DNA from: Mycolicibacterium vulneris
GTDB taxonomy: Bacteria > Actinomycetota > Actinomycetes > Mycobacteriales > Mycobacteriaceae
NCBI RefSeq assembly: GCF_002104765.1
Contig: NZ_NCXM01000007.1
Coordinates: forward strand, 155,600 to 219,599
Length of the DNA stretch: 64,000 bases
Direction: 5' to 3'
The notes beneath the pieces are model-generated. The model searched no databases and was not told the origin of the DNA. It saw only the letters and a list, made by a program, of their open reading frames with translations. Positions 61,371 through 64,000 of this stretch are shown piece after piece. Numbering within the stretch: position 1 is the first letter of the stretch; every line of letters begins with the position of its first letter. The position numbers and the translations under genes are program-made.

Positions 61371-61994
61371 GTGTACGCACGCTCCACCACCATCCAGGCG
61401 CAACCCCTGTCGGTCGACATCGGCATTGCGCATGTTCGCGATGTCGTCATGCCCGCGCTCACCGAGATCGACGGGTGTGTCGGACTATCGCTGCTGGTTG
61501 ACCGGCAATCGGGCACCTGCATCGCCACCAGCTCGTGGGAAACCATGGAGGCGATGCGCCGCAGCGCCGAGCAGGTCGCACCCATCCGCGACCGTGCCGC
61601 GCTGATGTTCGACGGCAGCGCACGGGTCGAGGAATGGGACATCCCGTTGCTGCACCGCGACCACCCGTCCCGCCCCGGCGCGTGCGTGCGCGCCACCTGG
61701 CTCAAGGTGGTGCCGGATCAGCTGAGCCGATCGCTGGACTTCTACCGGATGGCGGTGCTGCCCGAGATGGCGGACCTCGACGGGTTCTGCAGCGCCAGCC
61801 TGATGGTCGACCACCCCGCCTGCCGCCGGGCCGTCACCTGCTCCACGTTCGACTCGATGGAGGCGATGGCCCGCAACCGCGACCGCGCCAGCGAACTGCG
61901 CAGCAGGCGCGTGCGAGAGCTGGGCGCCGAGGTGATCGACGTGGCCGAGTTCGAGCTGGCTATCGCCCACCTGCGGGTGCCCGAGCTGGTCTAG
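61371..61994 (+). CDS. Two-domain ABM-like protein (Rv2557/Rv2558-like)
   Basis: 207 residues made of two similar ferredoxin-like halves. Each ends in a matching pattern: [20 protein letters not shown] in the first and [16 protein letters not shown] in the second. The fold resembles dimeric antibiotic-biosynthesis-monooxygenase (ABM) domains; no catalytic residue is obvious. M. tuberculosis has two neighbouring paralogues (Rv2557, Rv2558) at this place, from memory; here one gene is seen. GTG 61371 has AGGAGGGG about 6 nt upstream. Confidence 0.8.
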   Translation: MYARSTTIQAQPLSVDIGIAHVRDVVMPALTEIDGCVGLSLLVDRQSGTCIATSSWETMEAMRRSAEQVAPIRDRAALMFDGSARVEEWDIPLLHRDHPSRPGACVRATWLKVVPDQLSRSLDFYRMAVLPEMADLDGFCSASLMVDHPACRRAVTCSTFDSMEAMARNRDRASELRSRRVRELGAEVIDVAEFELAIAHLRVPELV

Positions 61995-62018
61995 CTACCC
62001 CAATCGGTCCAGGACCGC

Positions 62019-62354
62019 TCAGGGCAGCGCGTCCCCGGGGAATCCGCGGCACGGGTGCACCCGGTAGGTGAAGACGCCCGCCGCCACACCCGGGTCGTCG
62101 GCCATGATCGCCGTGGTGTCCTCGACTGTCGCTGCGAACACTCCGATGCCGCACACGTCGGATTCGTCGACGATCGGCAGCACCACCGGGAGCACTCCGT
62201 CGTCGCGCAGCCCGAAATTGCGGCGGCCGTGCTCCCAGACGATGCCCGGCGTGTCCTCGTCGCCGTACTTCGGTCCCTTCTCCAGGATCACCACGCTGTA
62301 GGGCTGGGCGGTGGGCAGCAGGGCGCCCATCTCCTCGTCGGTGAAGAACCTCAT
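62019..62354 (-). CDS. YCII-related domain protein
   Basis: 111-residue ferredoxin-like protein: [46 protein letters not shown], and [20 protein letters not shown], which fits the YCII C-terminal half. Function unknown. ATG 62354 overlaps the rarA stop (ATGA), so it is translated after rarA. Confidence 0.75.
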   Translation of the reverse strand: MRFFTDEEMGALLPTAQPYSVVILEKGPKYGDEDTPGIVWEHGRRNFGLRDDGVLPVVLPIVDESDVCGIGVFAATVEDTTAIMADDPGVAAGVFTYRVHPCRGFPGDALP

Positions 62355-63709
62355 GCCCGTCCCCTCTTACGGATGATCGCGCGCAGCCGGTCCAGCCGGC
62401 CGGCCATCTCGCGTTCACCGCCGCGGCCGGTGGGCCGATAGTAGTCGACCCCTGCCAGCTCGTCCGGCGGATATTGTTGTGCCACAACCCCATCCGGGTG
62501 GTCGTGGGAATACTTGTAGCCCTGCGCGTTGCCCAGCCCCGCCGCACCCGAATAGTGACCGTCGCGCAGATGGGGCGGAACCAGACCGGCTTTGCCGGCC
62601 CTGATGTCGGCCATCGCCGCGGCCAGTGCCGTGGTGACCGCGTTCGACTTCGGCGCGGTGGCCAGATAAATCGTGCAGTGCGCCAGGGTGAGCTGCGCCT
62701 CGGGCATGCCGATCAGCGCCACCGTCTGCGCGGCCGCCACCGCGACCTGCAGCGCGTTCGGGTCGGCCATGCCGATGTCCTCGCTGGCCAGGATCATCAG
62801 CCGGCGCGCGACGAACCGCGGATCCTCGCCGGCGACGAGCATGCGGGCCAGGTAGTGCAGCGCGGCGTCGACGTCCGAACCGCGCACCGACTTGATGAAG
62901 GCGCTGATGACGTCGTAGTGCTGGTCGCCGTCGCGGTCGTAGCGCACCGCGGCCTCGTCCAGAGACTGCTCGACGGCGGCGACGGTCAGCTCGCCGCCGG
63001 GCTCGACCGCCTCGGCGGCGACCTCCAGCGCCGTCAGCGCGCGCCGGGCGTCGCCCGCGGCCAGCCGCACCAGCAGGTCGACGGCCTCGGGCGCGACCGC
63101 GACCTGGCCGCCCAGTCCGCGTGGGTCGTCGATCGCGCGCTGCACCACTGTGCGGATGTCGTCGGCGCTCAGCGGCCGCAACTGCAGGATCAGCGAGCGC
63201 GACAGCAGCGGCGCCACCACCGAGAAGCTGGGGTTCTCCGTGGTCGCCGCCACCAGCAGCACCACCCGGTTCTCCACAGCGGACAACAGCGCGTCCTGTT
63301 GGGTCTTGGAGAAGCGGTGCACCTCGTCGATGAACAGCACCGTCTGCTCACCGGACAGCAGCGCCCGGCGCGCGGTGTCGATCACCGCCCGAACGTCTTT
63401 GACACCGGCCGACAGGGCCGACAGCGCCTCGAACCGGCGGCCGGTGGCCTGCGAGATCAGCGCGGCCAGCGTCGTCTTGCCGCTGCCGGGCGGCCCGTAC
63501 AGGATGGCCGACGCCACGCCCGAGCCCTCGACCAGCCGGCGCAGGGGAGATCCGGGCGCCAGCAGATGGTCCTGCCCGACCACCTCGTCCAGCGACGCCG
63601 GACGCATCCGGACCGCCATGGGTGCACCGCCCGACACGCCCAGCCCGTGATCGGTCGGCTGCGGCGCACCGGGGAGGTCAAACAGACCGTCGGACACGGT
63701 TTCAGGCAT
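62351..63709 (-). CDS. rarA: Replication-associated recombination protein RarA (MgsA)
   Basis: AAA+ ATPase that acts at stalled replication forks. Walker [20 protein letters not shown], Walker [16 protein letters not shown], sensor 1 [11 protein letters not shown], and the C-terminal tetramer domain [20 protein letters not shown] with [15 protein letters not shown]. 452 residues from ATG 63709; GTG 63697 ([10 protein letters not shown]) matches the M. tuberculosis start as I recall it; 63757 is also open. Confidence 0.92.
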   Translation of the reverse strand: MPETVSDGLFDLPGAPQPTDHGLGVSGGAPMAVRMRPASLDEVVGQDHLLAPGSPLRRLVEGSGVASAILYGPPGSGKTTLAALISQATGRRFEALSALSAGVKDVRAVIDTARRALLSGEQTVLFIDEVHRFSKTQQDALLSAVENRVVLLVAATTENPSFSVVAPLLSRSLILQLRPLSADDIRTVVQRAIDDPRGLGGQVAVAPEAVDLLVRLAAGDARRALTALEVAAEAVEPGGELTVAAVEQSLDEAAVRYDRDGDQHYDVISAFIKSVRGSDVDAALHYLARMLVAGEDPRFVARRLMILASEDIGMADPNALQVAVAAAQTVALIGMPEAQLTLAHCTIYLATAPKSNAVTTALAAAMADIRAGKAGLVPPHLRDGHYSGAAGLGNAQGYKYSHDHPDGVVAQQYPPDELAGVDYYRPTGRGGEREMAGRLDRLRAIIRKRGRA

Positions 63710-63863
63710 ACCACGGCGGGCGGACACCCGCGCCGCCCCAGGCGTGCGGGCCGTCAATCCGCGCGCTCCGGCCGCATCTTTGCTAAGTTCCCGTTTGCCA
63801 AGTTCCGCGCGCCTTCCTCCTAGGAAACTTCAGACACGAGGAAATCCGACAGCAAGGACGGAC

Positions 63864-64000
63864 ATGAGCCAACCTCCCGAGTATCCGGGCAGCCCGGCAG
63901 ACCCCCAGGGCAGCAACCCTCCTGGCTACCCGCCGCCGAACTACGGCGCACCGCCGCCGCCGGGTTATGGCACACCTCCCCCGCCGCCGGGCTACGGCGG
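63864..64000 (+). CDS. Pro/Gly/Tyr-rich membrane protein, N-terminal part (Rv2560-like)
   Basis: Gene cut by the window end. ATG 63864 with AAGGACGG upstream. The visible 45 residues read MSQPPEYPGSPADPQGSN, then repeated PPPGYG units, a disordered proline-rich head typical of mycobacterial membrane proteins such as Rv2560. The membrane part lies beyond the window. Confidence 0.85.
   Translation, partial: MSQPPEYPGSPADPQGSNPPGYPPPNYGAPPPPGYGTPPPPPGYG

Overview
The window is a gene-dense, GC-rich (roughly two-thirds G+C) actinobacterial chromosome segment. Many products are near-identical in design to Mycobacterium tuberculosis proteins: LprG, the P55 pump, mIHF, PriA without a working helicase, a B-4DMT membrane protein and a 950-residue Orn/Lys/Arg decarboxylase. 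The 53-55 bp MIRU-like repeats also fit. A slow-growing Mycobacterium of the M. avium complex or a close relative is the best guess. The species call is inference; I could not run a search.

Region 1 (1-30.1 kb) matches the M. tuberculosis Rv1412-Rv1379 block from memory. It holds ribC, the lprG-P55 glycolipid export pair, and the fmt-fmu-rpe-ribG operon. Next come a methyltransferase and a MarR regulator separated by five tandem 55-bp repeats, then priA and a lysoplasmalogenase-like membrane protein. Two tandem HSL-family hydrolases (lipI, lipH), a flavin monooxygenase and an FMN-binding protein follow. The block continues with mihF-gmk-rpoZ-coaBC-metK, a molbindin-type HTH protein, and the fully coupled pyrimidine operon pyrR-pyrB-pyrC-(membrane protein)-carA-carB-pyrF. 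A PyrR-binding RNA loop sits directly before the pyrR ribosome binding site.

Region 2 (30.1-43.2 kb) is accessory. It contains a serine hydrolase, a GNAT acetyltransferase, and a six-gene operon reading from 39.35 kb down to 32.6 kb. That operon encodes a GntR/UTRA regulator, a 2[4Fe-4S] ferredoxin, a lipoprotein substrate-binding protein with a NosL-like tail, a permease, an ATPase, and an AprA-like flavoprotein fused to HEAT repeats. This is the best candidate for an undescribed system: uptake of a small (perhaps organosulfur) compound coupled to a flavin/iron-sulfur redox enzyme. A COG4705 membrane protein, a convergent response regulator/histidine kinase pair and a small exported protein complete the region.

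Region 3 (43.2-64 kb) matches the M. tuberculosis Rv2531c-Rv2560 block. It has the decarboxylase, a small membrane protein, nusB, efp, a small hypothetical gene, pepQ and a B-4DMT membrane protein. The shikimate genes aroD-aroB-aroK-aroF follow, with a MIRU between aroB and aroD. A decayed DszC/SfnB-like gene lies beside an intact SsuD-like monooxygenase. Then come a prepilin peptidase, aroE, mltG, ruvX, alaS, a YjbQ protein, a two-domain ABM protein, a YCII protein, rarA, and the start of a Pro/Gly-rich membrane protein cut by the window edge.

Many first genes of transcription units have a TANNNT -10 box 6-8 nt before the start codon. This suggests leaderless transcripts and was used here to choose several starts. 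No rRNA, tRNA, CRISPR array, insertion sequence or prophage was seen.
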